Shown: positions 8,890 to 17,116 of the stretch, piece by piece | Position numbering within the stretch: position 1 is the stretch's first letter | How the letters are laid out: the number at the start of each line of letters is the position of its first letter | Assembly (NCBI GenBank): GCA_965276665.1 | Contig: OZ255620.1 | Span: 744,001 to 808,000 of the forward strand | Source of the DNA: CAWGJC01 sp965276665 | GTDB taxonomy: Bacteria > Pseudomonadota > Alphaproteobacteria > Acetobacterales > Acetobacteraceae | Direction: 5' to 3' | DNA length: 64,000 nt | Notes under the pieces: model-generated | The model's input: the letters and a program-made list of their open reading frames with translations, nothing else | Database searches by the model: none | What the model was told of the DNA's origin: nothing | Position numbers and translations under genes: made by a program

Positions 8890-9746
8890 GGCTCGCCGTC
8901 AACCGGAAGAAGCTCGTCCGCTCGGTGTGGAGCTGGCTCGTACTGCTGCCGCTGCTGGTGGTGGCGCTGCTGCCTTTCGCGGTGATGCTCTCGACCGCGT
9001 TGAAGCCGCGCGAGCAGGTGATCGCGTTCCCGCCGCGCTGGGTGCCGACGCGGATCGCCTGGCACAATTTCGCCGATATGTGGCAGGCGGCGGATTTCGG
9101 CACCGGGTTGCTGAACAGCCTGGCGGTGAGCCTCGGCGGCACCCTGCTGACGCTCGCGATCTCGATCCCCGCCGCCTATGCGGTGAGCCGCATCCGGTTC
9201 CGCGGCCGCGGCGCCTACAGCCAGTTCCTGCTGGTGACGCAGATGCTCTCGCCGATCCTGCTGGTGCTGGGCCTGTTCCGGATGGCGGCCTCGATCCATC
9301 TCGGCGGCAGCACGCTGGTCGATTCGCGCGGCGCATTGGTGGTGATCTACGCCGCCTTCCAGCTGGCTTTCGCGGTGTGGATGCTGGCCGCCTATTTCAC
9401 CACCATCCCGCCCGAGCTCGAGGAGGCCGCGTGGATCGACGGCGCCGGACGCTGGCAGGCGATCCGCCGCATCTTCATGCCGCTGGCGCTGCCCGCGATC
9501 GCGGTGACCGGGCTCGTCACCTTCGTGGGCTGCTGGAACGAGTTTCCGCTGGCGCTCACCATGCTGCGCGACCCCGGCAACATGACGCTGCCGCTCAAGG
9601 TGGTGAACCTGGTGGCCGGCCGCTACAGCGTGGAGTGGAACCAGGTGATGGCGGCGGCGCTGCTCGCCACCGTGCCGGTCGCTCTGGTGTTCGCCTTCCT
9701 GCAGCGCACGCTGGTGCAGGGGCTCACGCTCGGCGCGGTGAAGTAG
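8886..9746 (+). CDS. Sugar ABC transporter permease (MalG/UgpE-like)
   Basis: This 286-residue inner-membrane protein has six predicted hydrophobic segments and a clear EAA loop, PPELEEAAWIDGAGRWQAIRRIFMPLALP, near residue 190. It uses a GTG start overlapping the stop of the preceding permease. It pairs with that permease and the binding protein at 6638. No ATPase follows: the next gene is convergent and its stop codon directly abuts this one. The importer must therefore borrow a MsmK/UgpC-type ATPase encoded elsewhere, or the ATPase has been lost. Confidence 0.9.
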   Translation: MRLAVNRKKLVRSVWSWLVLLPLLVVALLPFAVMLSTALKPREQVIAFPPRWVPTRIAWHNFADMWQAADFGTGLLNSLAVSLGGTLLTLAISIPAAYAVSRIRFRGRGAYSQFLLVTQMLSPILLVLGLFRMAASIHLGGSTLVDSRGALVVIYAAFQLAFAVWMLAAYFTTIPPELEEAAWIDGAGRWQAIRRIFMPLALPAIAVTGLVTFVGCWNEFPLALTMLRDPGNMTLPLKVVNLVAGRYSVEWNQVMAAALLATVPVALVFAFLQRTLVQGLTLGAVK

Positions 9747-10826
9747 TCAGTTCACCGCGGCGCGGAAGATCGAGAGCGCCTCCTCGACCTGCGCCTCGGT
9801 CACGTCGAGATGCAGGCAGGCACGCGCGCGGCTGTTGTTGCTCGCCGAGAAGATCAGCCCATGCGGGCGCACGCGCTCCGCCAGCGCGTCGGTGGTCAGG
9901 CCGGTGCCGGAGACGTCGAAAAAGACGAGATTGGTTTCCGGATCTTCCACCGTGATGCCGGGGATCTGCGCGAGGCCGCGGGCGAGGCGCTTGGCATTCG
10001 CATGATCCTCGGCGAGACGCTCGATATTGTGGTCGAGCGCGTAGAGGCAGGCCGCGGCGCAGATGCCGCCCTGGCGCATCGAGCCGCCGAGGCGCTGCTT
10101 CCAGCGCCAGGCCGCGCCGATGAATTCCTCCGAGCCGCAGAGCACAGCGCCGAGCGGAGCGCCGAGACCCTTGGTGAAATCCAGCCACACGCTATCGAAG
10201 CCTTCGCAAATCTCGGCGGCCGAGACGCCGGTCTGCACCGCGGCGTTCATCAGCCGCGCGCCGTCCATATGGGTCGCCATGCCGGCCTCATGCGCGAGCG
10301 ACGTCACCGCGCGCAGTCGGTCGATCGGCCAGGCGGTGCCGCCGCCGGCATTGGCGGTGTTCTCGACCTCGACCAGCGTCTGCGGCGGCGCGTAGCGCGT
10401 GCGCGGGCGGATCGCGGCGCCCAAGGCCGGCGCATCGAATTGGCCGCGCGCGCCGGGCAGGCCCTTGATGAAAATGCTGGAGATCGCCGCCGGCGCGCCG
10501 CCCTCGCTGGTGATAATATGCGAGGTCTCGTGCGCCAGAACCTCGTCGCCCGGGCTGCAATGGGTCGCGATCGCCACCTGGTTGCACATGGTCCCGCTCG
10601 GCAGGAAGATCGCCGCCTGCTTGCCGAGCAGCGCGCTCATCCGGTCGCACAGCGCCCAGACGGTCGGGTCCGAACCGTGTTGCTCGTCGCCGAGCTCCGC
10701 CTCCACCATCGCCTGCTTCATCGCCGGTGACGGCTTCGACTGGGTGTCCGAGTAGAGGTTGATGCGAACCGGGATCGTCGCGTCGAACCGGGACGGCGCG
10801 TAGCTCATGGGGGCGGCGTCATTCAT
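9747..10826 (-). CDS. ltaE: Low-specificity threonine aldolase family PLP enzyme
   Basis: This 359-residue PLP enzyme belongs to the beta-eliminating lyase/threonine aldolase family, which cleaves L-threonine or L-allo-threonine to glycine and acetaldehyde. The N-terminal INLYSDTQSKPSPAMKQAM, GDEQHGSDPT and the PLP lysine K219 in DFTKGLGAPLGAV are diagnostic. HMDGARLMNAA supplies the cofactor-binding Asp. The start at 10826 has GGAGAAG upstream. Its stop codon directly abuts the stop of the convergent permease gene, with no spacer for a terminator. It may supply glycine; it is not clearly tied to either neighbouring operon. Confidence 0.88.
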   Translation of the reverse strand: MNDAAPMSYAPSRFDATIPVRINLYSDTQSKPSPAMKQAMVEAELGDEQHGSDPTVWALCDRMSALLGKQAAIFLPSGTMCNQVAIATHCSPGDEVLAHETSHIITSEGGAPAAISSIFIKGLPGARGQFDAPALGAAIRPRTRYAPPQTLVEVENTANAGGGTAWPIDRLRAVTSLAHEAGMATHMDGARLMNAAVQTGVSAAEICEGFDSVWLDFTKGLGAPLGAVLCGSEEFIGAAWRWKQRLGGSMRQGGICAAACLYALDHNIERLAEDHANAKRLARGLAQIPGITVEDPETNLVFFDVSGTGLTTDALAERVRPHGLIFSASNNSRARACLHLDVTEAQVEEALSIFRAAVN

Positions 10827-10841
10827 CGACTTCTCCGACAG

Positions 10842-11312
10842 TCAGCCATTGACCTGCTGCGCCGATGCGGCGGCGCTCTCCGGCGGACCATAGACATCTC
10901 TCGCCCGGCGGTGGAAGGCGCTGACCATGCGGCGCACCGCCTCGGTGAACACGGCGCCGATCGCCACCTGCAGGATACGGCTGCGGAACTCGAAATCGAC
11001 GCGGAAATCGACCATCGTGCCCTGCGGATCGGGCCGGAACTCCCAGCTATTGTGCAGGTAGCGGAACGGCCCGTTCTCGTATTGCACGTGGATGCTGCCG
11101 GGCGGGGAGAGCGTGACCCGGCTGGTGAAGCTCTCGCGAAACGGGCCGAACCCGATTGTGAGATCGGCGAGCAGCTCGTTGCCGGTGCGCCTGCGCACGC
11201 GCGAGGCGACGCACCACGGCAGGAATTGCGGGTATTTGCCGATATCGGCGACGAGGTCGAACAACTGGTCCGGCCGATAGGGGACGAGCTCGCTATTCTC
11301 GTATTTCGGCAT
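10842..11312 (-). CDS. COQ10/RatA-like polyketide cyclase (START-fold) protein
   Basis: This 156-residue START-fold protein begins PKYENSELVPYRPDQLFDLVADIGKYPQFLPWC, the signature of the COQ10/RatA/YfjG family. In mitochondria and alphaproteobacteria COQ10-like proteins bind ubiquinone and support respiration; the E. coli homologue RatA was described as a ribosome-associated toxin. A quinone role is the more natural reading here. The start at 11312 lies one base past the lipA stop, so the two are coupled. The C-terminus has about 20 low-complexity residues (SAAASAQQ). Confidence 0.88.
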   Translation of the reverse strand: MPKYENSELVPYRPDQLFDLVADIGKYPQFLPWCVASRVRRRTGNELLADLTIGFGPFRESFTSRVTLSPPGSIHVQYENGPFRYLHNSWEFRPDPQGTMVDFRVDFEFRSRILQVAIGAVFTEAVRRMVSAFHRRARDVYGPPESAAASAQQVNG

Positions 11313-11313
11313 C

Positions 11314-12282
11314 TCAGCCGGCGGCGAGCCGGCGCTCGCGCGCGGCCCGAAGGGCGGCGAAATCCGCATCCGCATGATACGAGCTGCGGGTCAGCGGCGT
11401 GGCGCTCACCAGCAGGAACCCCTTGGCACGCGCGATCGCGGCGTAATCGGCGAACTCGTCCGGCGTGACGAAGCGATCCACCGCCGCATGCTTCACCGTC
11501 GGTTGCAGGTATTGGCCGAGGGTGAGGAAATCGACATCGGCGATGCGCAGATCGTCCATCACCTGCATGATCTCCGCCCGCTCCTCGCCGAGCCCGACCA
11601 TCAGGCCGGATTTGGTGAAGATGGTCGGATCGACCGCTTTCACCCGGTCGAGCAGGCGGAGCGACTGGTAGTAGCGGGCACCCGGCCGGATGGTCGTGTA
11701 GAGGCGCGGCACAGTTTCGAGATTATGGTTGAAAACGTCCGGCCGCGCCGTCGCCACGGTCTCGACGCCGCCCGGCTTGCGCAGGAAATCGGGCGTCAGC
11801 ACCTCGATGGTGGTGGCCGGCGCCGCCGCACGGAGCGCGCCAATTACGGCCGCGAAATGCGCCGCCCCGCCATCGGCGAGGTCGTCGCGGTCGACCGAGG
11901 TGATGACGACGTGGCGCAACCCAAGCTTGGCCACCGCATCGGCGACGCGCCCCGGCTCCCCGGCGTCGAGCGCCGCCGGCTGGCCGGTGCGCACGTTGCA
12001 AAAGGCGCAGGCGCGGGTGCAGGTGTCGCCCATGATCATCATGGTGGCGTGGCGCTGGGTCCAGCACTCGCCGATATTCGGGCAGGCGGCCTCCTCACAG
12101 ACCGTCACCAGCCGGTTCTCGCGCATCAGCGCGCGGGTCTCGTGATAGATCGGGTGCGTCGGCGCCTTGACCCTGATCCAGTCGGGCTTCCGGCGGATCG
12201 GGTTATCCGGCCGGTGCGCCTTTTCCGGATGGCGCAGCACGCCGCCTCCCCGGTGGTCGATTAGGACGCGCGTGGTGCTCAT
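11314..12282 (-). CDS. lipA: Lipoyl synthase
   Basis: This 322-residue radical SAM enzyme inserts two sulfurs into octanoyl-lysine of lipoyl domains. The auxiliary cluster cysteines C62, C67 and C73 lie in VCEEAACPNIGECW, and the radical SAM cysteines C88, C92 and C95 in CTRACAFCNV. The C-terminal TPLTRSSYHAD carries the conserved RSSY motif. It sits downstream of the pyruvate dehydrogenase genes, whose E1 beta and E2 subunits both carry lipoyl domains, with repeat A1 separating it from lpdA. That placement gives the modifying enzyme together with its substrates. Confidence 0.97.
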   Translation of the reverse strand: MSTTRVLIDHRGGGVLRHPEKAHRPDNPIRRKPDWIRVKAPTHPIYHETRALMRENRLVTVCEEAACPNIGECWTQRHATMMIMGDTCTRACAFCNVRTGQPAALDAGEPGRVADAVAKLGLRHVVITSVDRDDLADGGAAHFAAVIGALRAAAPATTIEVLTPDFLRKPGGVETVATARPDVFNHNLETVPRLYTTIRPGARYYQSLRLLDRVKAVDPTIFTKSGLMVGLGEERAEIMQVMDDLRIADVDFLTLGQYLQPTVKHAAVDRFVTPDEFADYAAIARAKGFLLVSATPLTRSSYHADADFAALRAARERRLAAG

Positions 12283-12321
12283 AGACGAGAAGTGGCGGTC
12301 ACCCTCCGTGGCGTCAAGCGG

Positions 12322-12489
12322 CTAGAGCCCGTTTGACAATGCGCTGCGACGAGTCAGAGGCGCCTCTACGCGCCGCCCGGCATGGGTTTTCGAGCACCGC
12401 GGCGGCGCGGCCGATGGGCCGTGAGCGGCGGCACACAGGAAAGCCGCGTCGGATGACCGTCGCAGTAGCATTGTCAAACGGGCTTTTAG
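12322..12489. repeat. Intergenic repeat family A, copy A1 (terminal inverted repeats)
   Basis: This 168-bp element fills the lpdA-lipA gap. Its ends are perfect 17-base inverted repeats: AGCCCGTTTGACAATGC at 12326-12342 and its complement at 12468-12484. The left end is preceded by CTAG (12322-12325), and the right end runs into TTTTAG, which holds the lpdA stop codon. The internal part GGGCCGTGAGC...CACAGGAAA...GCGTC...GATG.CCGTC matches copy A2 (57422-57570) and, in inverse orientation, A3 (44486-44565). No coding capacity is visible. Confidence 0.85.
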
Positions 12490-13880
12490 AAGTGGATGGC
12501 CTGGTCGTAGGCGTCCAGCACGGACTCATGCATCGTCTCGGAGACGGTCGGATGCGGGAAGACCGTGTGCATCAGCTCGGTCTCGGTGGTCTCGAGCGTG
12601 CGCGCGATGGCATAGCCCTGGATCATCTCCGTCACCTCGGCGCCCACCATATGCGCGCCGAGCAGCTCGCCGGTCTCAGCGTCGAACACGGTCTTGACCA
12701 TGCCCTCGGGCTCGCCCATCGCGATCGCCTTGCCGTTGCCGATGAAGGGGAAGCGCCCGACCTTAACGGTGTGCCCCTCGGCCTTGGCGCGGGCCTCGGT
12801 GAGCCCGACCGAGGCGACCTGCGGGCGGCAGTAGGTGCAGCCCGGAATGTTGGTCCAGTCGATCGGGTGCGGGTCGAGCCCGGCGATCTTCTCGACGCAG
12901 ACCACCCCCTCATGGCTCGCCTTGTGGGCGAGCCAGGGCGGCCCGCAGAGATCGCCGATCGCATAGACCCCGGGCTCCCCGGTGCGGCAGAACGGGTCGA
13001 TCAGCACATGCGTGCGCTCGACCTTCACGCCCGTCCCCTCGAGGCCGAGATTCTCCACATTGCCGACGATCCCGACCGCCGAGATCACCCGGTCAACCGT
13101 GATCTCCCGCGTCTTGCCGCCGACCTCGATGGTGGCGGTGACGCTGTCGGCGCCCTTCTTGAGCGATTTCACCGCGGCCCCGGTGATCAGCTTCATCTTC
13201 TGCTTCTCGAACGCCTTGCGGGCAAAGGCGCTGATCTCCTCATCCTCCACCGGCAGGATGCGGTCGAGCACCTCGACCACGGTGACCTCGGCGCCCATGT
13301 TGAGGAAGAAGCTGGCGAACTCGATGCCGATGGCGCCCGAGCCGATCACCAGCAGCGATTTCGGCATCGCCGCCGGCACCATCGCGTCCTTGTAGGCCCA
13401 GATCAGCTTGCCGTCGCTCTCCATGCCGGGCAGCTGACGGGCGCGGGCGCCGGTCGCCAGGATGATATGCGGCGCGCTGAGCGTCGCCACCGGCTTGCCG
13501 TCCTTGGTGACGGCGAGTGTCTGCCGGCCGGCGAGTTTCCCCTCGCCGTCGAACACCGTCACCTTGTTCTTGCGCAGCAGATGCCCGACGCCTGAGGCGA
13601 GCTGCTTGGCCACGGCGCGCGACCGTTTCACCACCTTGCCGAGATCGAAGCGGATATTGTCGGCGCCGAAGCCGAACTCGTCGAGATGGTGCAGCAGATG
13701 GTTGATCTCGGAGGAGCGCAGCAGCGCCTTGGTCGGGATGCAGCCCCAGTTGAGGCAGATGCCGCCCAGATGCTCGCGCTCCACCACCGCGGCCTTCATG
13801 CCGAGCTGCGCGGCGCGGATCGCCGCGACATACCCGCCGGGTCCGCCGCCGACGACGACCAGATCGAAGCTCGTTTCCAT
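12486..13880 (-). CDS. lpdA: Dihydrolipoyl dehydrogenase (E3)
   Basis: This 464-residue flavoprotein reoxidises dihydrolipoyl groups with NAD. It has the FAD motif VVVGGGPGGYVAA, the redox cysteines C42 and C47 in GGICLNWGCIPTKALL, an NAD-binding IGSGAIGIEFASF and the C-terminal active-site HPTVSETMHE. The start at 13880 gives a normal length; the longer open frame overlaps the GNAT gene and is not coding. It closes the main pyruvate dehydrogenase gene group. The stop codon lies within the right end of repeat A1. Confidence 0.97.
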   Translation of the reverse strand: METSFDLVVVGGGPGGYVAAIRAAQLGMKAAVVEREHLGGICLNWGCIPTKALLRSSEINHLLHHLDEFGFGADNIRFDLGKVVKRSRAVAKQLASGVGHLLRKNKVTVFDGEGKLAGRQTLAVTKDGKPVATLSAPHIILATGARARQLPGMESDGKLIWAYKDAMVPAAMPKSLLVIGSGAIGIEFASFFLNMGAEVTVVEVLDRILPVEDEEISAFARKAFEKQKMKLITGAAVKSLKKGADSVTATIEVGGKTREITVDRVISAVGIVGNVENLGLEGTGVKVERTHVLIDPFCRTGEPGVYAIGDLCGPPWLAHKASHEGVVCVEKIAGLDPHPIDWTNIPGCTYCRPQVASVGLTEARAKAEGHTVKVGRFPFIGNGKAIAMGEPEGMVKTVFDAETGELLGAHMVGAEVTEMIQGYAIARTLETTETELMHTVFPHPTVSETMHESVLDAYDQAIHF

Positions 13881-13888
13881 GATCCGTC

Positions 13889-14374
13889 CTATTCCGAGGT
13901 CCCGGCCAGCGCAGAGAGCGCCTGCCCGGAGAGGCGCTGCCCGGTCCATTGAACCCGGGGCTCGGCGCCCAATCCACGATAGAAGGTGATCGCAGGCTGG
14001 TTCCAGTTCAACACCGACCACTCGAGCCGAGGCGCGCCATCCGCCAGCGCGCGCGCTGCGAGATGAGCGAAGATCGCCCGCCCGATCCCCTGCCCGCGAC
14101 AGTCCGCCTCGACGAAGACATCCTCGACATAGAGTCCGGCCTTGCCCTCGAAGGTGCTGAAATTGCGGAACCAAACGGCGAAGCCGACCGCGCGGCCTTG
14201 CTGCTCGGCCAGCAGCGCAAAGGCGCGTGGCACCGGTCCGAACAGGCTGTCCCGCAAATCCTGCTCGGTGACGGTCACCTCATCGGCGAGACGCTCATAG
14301 ACGGCGAGCGCATGGATGAAGCGCATCACTTCCGGCAGGTCAGCCTCGGTCGCATCCCGAAGGGTGGCCGGCAT
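13889..14374 (-). CDS. GNAT-family N-acetyltransferase
   Basis: This 161-residue protein begins MPATLRDATEADLPEVMRFIHALAVYERLADEV and contains the acetyl-CoA-binding signature CRGQGIGRAIFAHLA near residue 95. ENQ-type family features include YVEDVFVEADCRG and WNQPAITFYRGLGAE, as in diamine (spermidine/thialysine-type) acetyltransferases. The substrate cannot be assigned. The ATG shares its A with the pdhC stop, so it is coupled to pdhC and co-expressed with the acetyl-CoA-producing complex. A metabolic tie to acetyl-CoA is only suggestive. Confidence 0.9.
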   Translation of the reverse strand: MPATLRDATEADLPEVMRFIHALAVYERLADEVTVTEQDLRDSLFGPVPRAFALLAEQQGRAVGFAVWFRNFSTFEGKAGLYVEDVFVEADCRGQGIGRAIFAHLAARALADGAPRLEWSVLNWNQPAITFYRGLGAEPRVQWTGQRLSGQALSALAGTSE

Positions 14375-15699
14375 CAAAGCATCAGGCTCAGCGGATCCTC
14401 GACGATCGCCTTGAAAGCCGCGAGCCATTCCGCACCAAGCGCGCCATCCACCACCCGGTGATCGACGCTCATCGTGCAGGTCATCATCGTCGCGACGGCG
14501 AGCTCGCCGTCCTTCACCACCGCCCGCTTCTCGCCGGCGCCGACCGCGAGGATCGCGCCCTGCGGCGGGTTGATGATCGCCGAGAACTCGCTCACCCCAT
14601 ACATGCCGAGATTGGAGATCGAGAAGCCGCCGCCCTGGAACTCCTCCGGCTTGAGCTTGCCGGCTCGCGCGCGGGTGGCGAGGTCCTTTATCTCGGCGCT
14701 GATCGCGGCGAGGCCCTTCTGGTCGGCGCGGCGGATGATCGGCGTGATCAGCCCGTCCGGAATGGCGACCGCGACGCTGATGTCGATGTCGTCATAGAGC
14801 ACGATCGCGTCTTCGGTGTAGCTCGCATTCACCTGCGGCACGCGGCGGAGCGCGATCGCGGCGGCCTTGATGATCAGGTCGTTGACCGAGAGCTTGAACG
14901 CGCCCGCGCCCTCCTTCGATTTCGCGTTGAGATCGCCGCGCAAGCCGAGCAGCGCGTCGAGCGCGATGTCCATCGAGAGGTAGAAATGCGGGATGGTCGA
15001 TTTCGCCTCGGCGAGGCGACGTGCGATCACCTTCCGCATCGAGCTGTTCGGCACCAGGCGGTGCGGCGCGGTGATTTCCGGCGGGGCCTGTGGCGCGCGC
15101 GGCGCAGGCCCGGCGGCCATCGCCGCGGCGGGCGCGGCAGAGGGCTGGGCGGCGGCCGGTGCACCGCCCTTCTGGGCGGCCTCGATATCGGCGCGCACGA
15201 TGCGGCCCTGCGGCCCGCTGCCTTTCAGCACCGCGAGATCGATGCCGGCCTGCTTCGCCATCCGCCGAGCGAGCGGGGACGCGAAGATGCGCTCGGCCGC
15301 TGCGCGATCATGCCCGTTGGCTTTCGGTGGCGCGGACGCCTCGGTCCGAACTGGGGTCGGGGTCGGGGCCGGTGCGGGAGCCGGTTCGGGGGCTTTCGCG
15401 GGGGGCGCCGGCGGGGCCTTGGCTGCCTCGGCGGGGGCGGCATCCGGCACCGCCTCGCCGGCCTCGACCAGCACCGCGATCGGGGCGTTCACCTTCACCC
15501 CGGCGGTGCCGTCGGCGACCAGGATCTTGCCGAGCACGCCCTCATCGACCGCCTCGACCTCCATCGTCGCCTTATCGGTCTCGATTTCGGCGATGACGTC
15601 GCCGGCGCGCACGTCGTCGCCCTCCTTCTTGAGCCAGCGCGAGAGCGTGCCTTCCGTCATCGTCGGGCTGAGCGCCGGCATCAGGATGTTCGTGGCCAT
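14374..15699 (-). CDS. pdhC: Pyruvate dehydrogenase complex dihydrolipoyl acetyltransferase (E2)
   Basis: This 441-residue E2 has one N-terminal lipoyl domain with attachment lysine K43 in EIETDKATMEVEAVDEG. A Pro/Ala-rich linker follows, then a peripheral-subunit-binding domain around residues 138-172 (ASPLARRMAKQAGIDLAVLKGSGPQGRIVRADI). A second Ala/Pro linker leads to the catalytic domain with DHRVVDGA near the C-terminus. It forms the core of the complex, transferring acetyl groups to CoA. It lies 22 bp downstream of pdhB and is coupled to the GNAT gene downstream. Confidence 0.97.
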   Translation of the reverse strand: MATNILMPALSPTMTEGTLSRWLKKEGDDVRAGDVIAEIETDKATMEVEAVDEGVLGKILVADGTAGVKVNAPIAVLVEAGEAVPDAAPAEAAKAPPAPPAKAPEPAPAPAPTPTPVRTEASAPPKANGHDRAAAERIFASPLARRMAKQAGIDLAVLKGSGPQGRIVRADIEAAQKGGAPAAAQPSAAPAAAMAAGPAPRAPQAPPEITAPHRLVPNSSMRKVIARRLAEAKSTIPHFYLSMDIALDALLGLRGDLNAKSKEGAGAFKLSVNDLIIKAAAIALRRVPQVNASYTEDAIVLYDDIDISVAVAIPDGLITPIIRRADQKGLAAISAEIKDLATRARAGKLKPEEFQGGGFSISNLGMYGVSEFSAIINPPQGAILAVGAGEKRAVVKDGELAVATMMTCTMSVDHRVVDGALGAEWLAAFKAIVEDPLSLML

Positions 15700-15721
15700 G
15701 CTTGTGCGTCCTCTCTGCCGG

Positions 15722-17110
15722 TCAGATCAGTTTCCGCACCGCGTCCACCACCCAGCCGGGTTGCGGCAGGGCGAGTTTTTCCAGATTGGCGGCATAGGGC
15801 AGCGGCACGTCGACGCCGCAGACCCGTGCGGGCGGCGCGTCCAGCCAGTCGAAGCAATGCTCGACCACCTGCATCGCGACCTCGGCGCCGATCCCGGCGA
15901 AGGGCCAGCCCTCCTCGACCGAGACCAGACGGTTGGTCTTCTTGACGCTCGCCGCCACCGTCTCGGCGTCGAACGGGCGAAGCGAGCGAAGATTGATCAC
16001 CTCCGCCTCGATTCCCTGCTCGGCCAGCGTATCGGCCGCCTTGAGCGCCACGCCCACCATGATGCTGAAGGCCACGATGGTGACGTCCTTGCCCTCGCGC
16101 TCGACCTTCGCGCGACCGATCGGCAGGATGAAATCATCGGCCGTCGGGCAGTCGAAGGTCTGGCCGTAGAGGATCTCGTTCTCGAGCACGATCACCGGGT
16201 TCGGATCGCGGATCGCGGCGCGCAGCAGGCCCTTGGCGTCGGCCGAGGACCAGGGTGCCACCACTTTCAGCCCGGGGATATGCGCGTACCAGCTCGCGTA
16301 GCATTGCGAATGCTGGGCGGCGACGCGGGAGGCGGCGCCGTTCGGGCCGCGGAACACGACCGGGCAGCCCATCTGGCCGCCCGACATGTAGAGCGTCTTG
16401 GCCGCCGAGTTGATGATCTGGTCCATCGCCTGCATGGCGAAGTTGAACGTCATGAACTCGACGATCGGCTTGAGCCCGTTCAGCGCCGCGCCCACCGCCA
16501 TGCCGGTGAAGCCGTGCTCGGTGATCGGCGTGTCGATGATGCGCTTGTCGCCGAACTCATCCAGCAGGCCCTGGCTCACCTTGTAGGCGCCCTGATACTG
16601 CGCGACCTCCTCGCCGAGCAGCAGCACGGCCTGGTCGGCGCGGAGCTCGGCGGCCATCGCATCGCGCAGCGCCTCGCGCACGGTAATCGGCGCGGTCGGG
16701 CCCCAGTCGCGCTCCGGCGCGGGGGCCGCCTGCATGTCGGGCGCGCGCCGCTCGCCGCCGCGCTTGGCGATCACCGTCTCGTCTTCCGCTTCGGCGGCGA
16801 CTTTCGGCTCGGCCGGCGCCTCCTGCTTCGGCGCGGATATCGGGGCGGGTGCGGCGTCGGCGCTCTCGCCATCGGCGGCCAGCACCGCGATCGGCGTGTT
16901 GACCGCGACGCCTTCGGTGCCTTCGTCGATCAGGATGCGGGCGAGCTTGCCCTCATCCACCGCCTCGACCTCCATCGTCGCCTTGTCGGTCTCGATCTCG
17001 GCGATCACGTCACCGGCGCGCACATCCTCGCCCACCTTCTTGAGCCAGCGCGCGAGCTTGCCCTCGGTCATCGTCGGCGAGAGCGCCGGCATCAGGATCT
17101 CGGTCGACAT
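15722..17110 (-). CDS. pdhB: Pyruvate dehydrogenase E1 component beta subunit with N-terminal lipoyl domain
   Basis: This 462-residue protein is a lipoyl domain fused to E1 beta. Residues 1-80 form a biotinyl/lipoyl domain with K43 in EIETDKATMEVEAVDEG, almost identical to the E2 domain. Residues about 135-460 are the transketolase-like E1 beta, with ITVREALRDAMAAELRADQAVLLLGEEVAQYQGAYKV at its start. Such lipoylated E1 beta subunits are known in alphaproteobacteria. The subunit pairs with PdhA, whose stop lies 6 bp upstream of this start. Both lipoyl domains would be substrates of LipA and LpdA in the same cluster. Confidence 0.96.
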   Translation of the reverse strand: MSTEILMPALSPTMTEGKLARWLKKVGEDVRAGDVIAEIETDKATMEVEAVDEGKLARILIDEGTEGVAVNTPIAVLAADGESADAAPAPISAPKQEAPAEPKVAAEAEDETVIAKRGGERRAPDMQAAPAPERDWGPTAPITVREALRDAMAAELRADQAVLLLGEEVAQYQGAYKVSQGLLDEFGDKRIIDTPITEHGFTGMAVGAALNGLKPIVEFMTFNFAMQAMDQIINSAAKTLYMSGGQMGCPVVFRGPNGAASRVAAQHSQCYASWYAHIPGLKVVAPWSSADAKGLLRAAIRDPNPVIVLENEILYGQTFDCPTADDFILPIGRAKVEREGKDVTIVAFSIMVGVALKAADTLAEQGIEAEVINLRSLRPFDAETVAASVKKTNRLVSVEEGWPFAGIGAEVAMQVVEHCFDWLDAPPARVCGVDVPLPYAANLEKLALPQPGWVVDAVRKLI

Positions 17111-17116
17111 CGTCGC

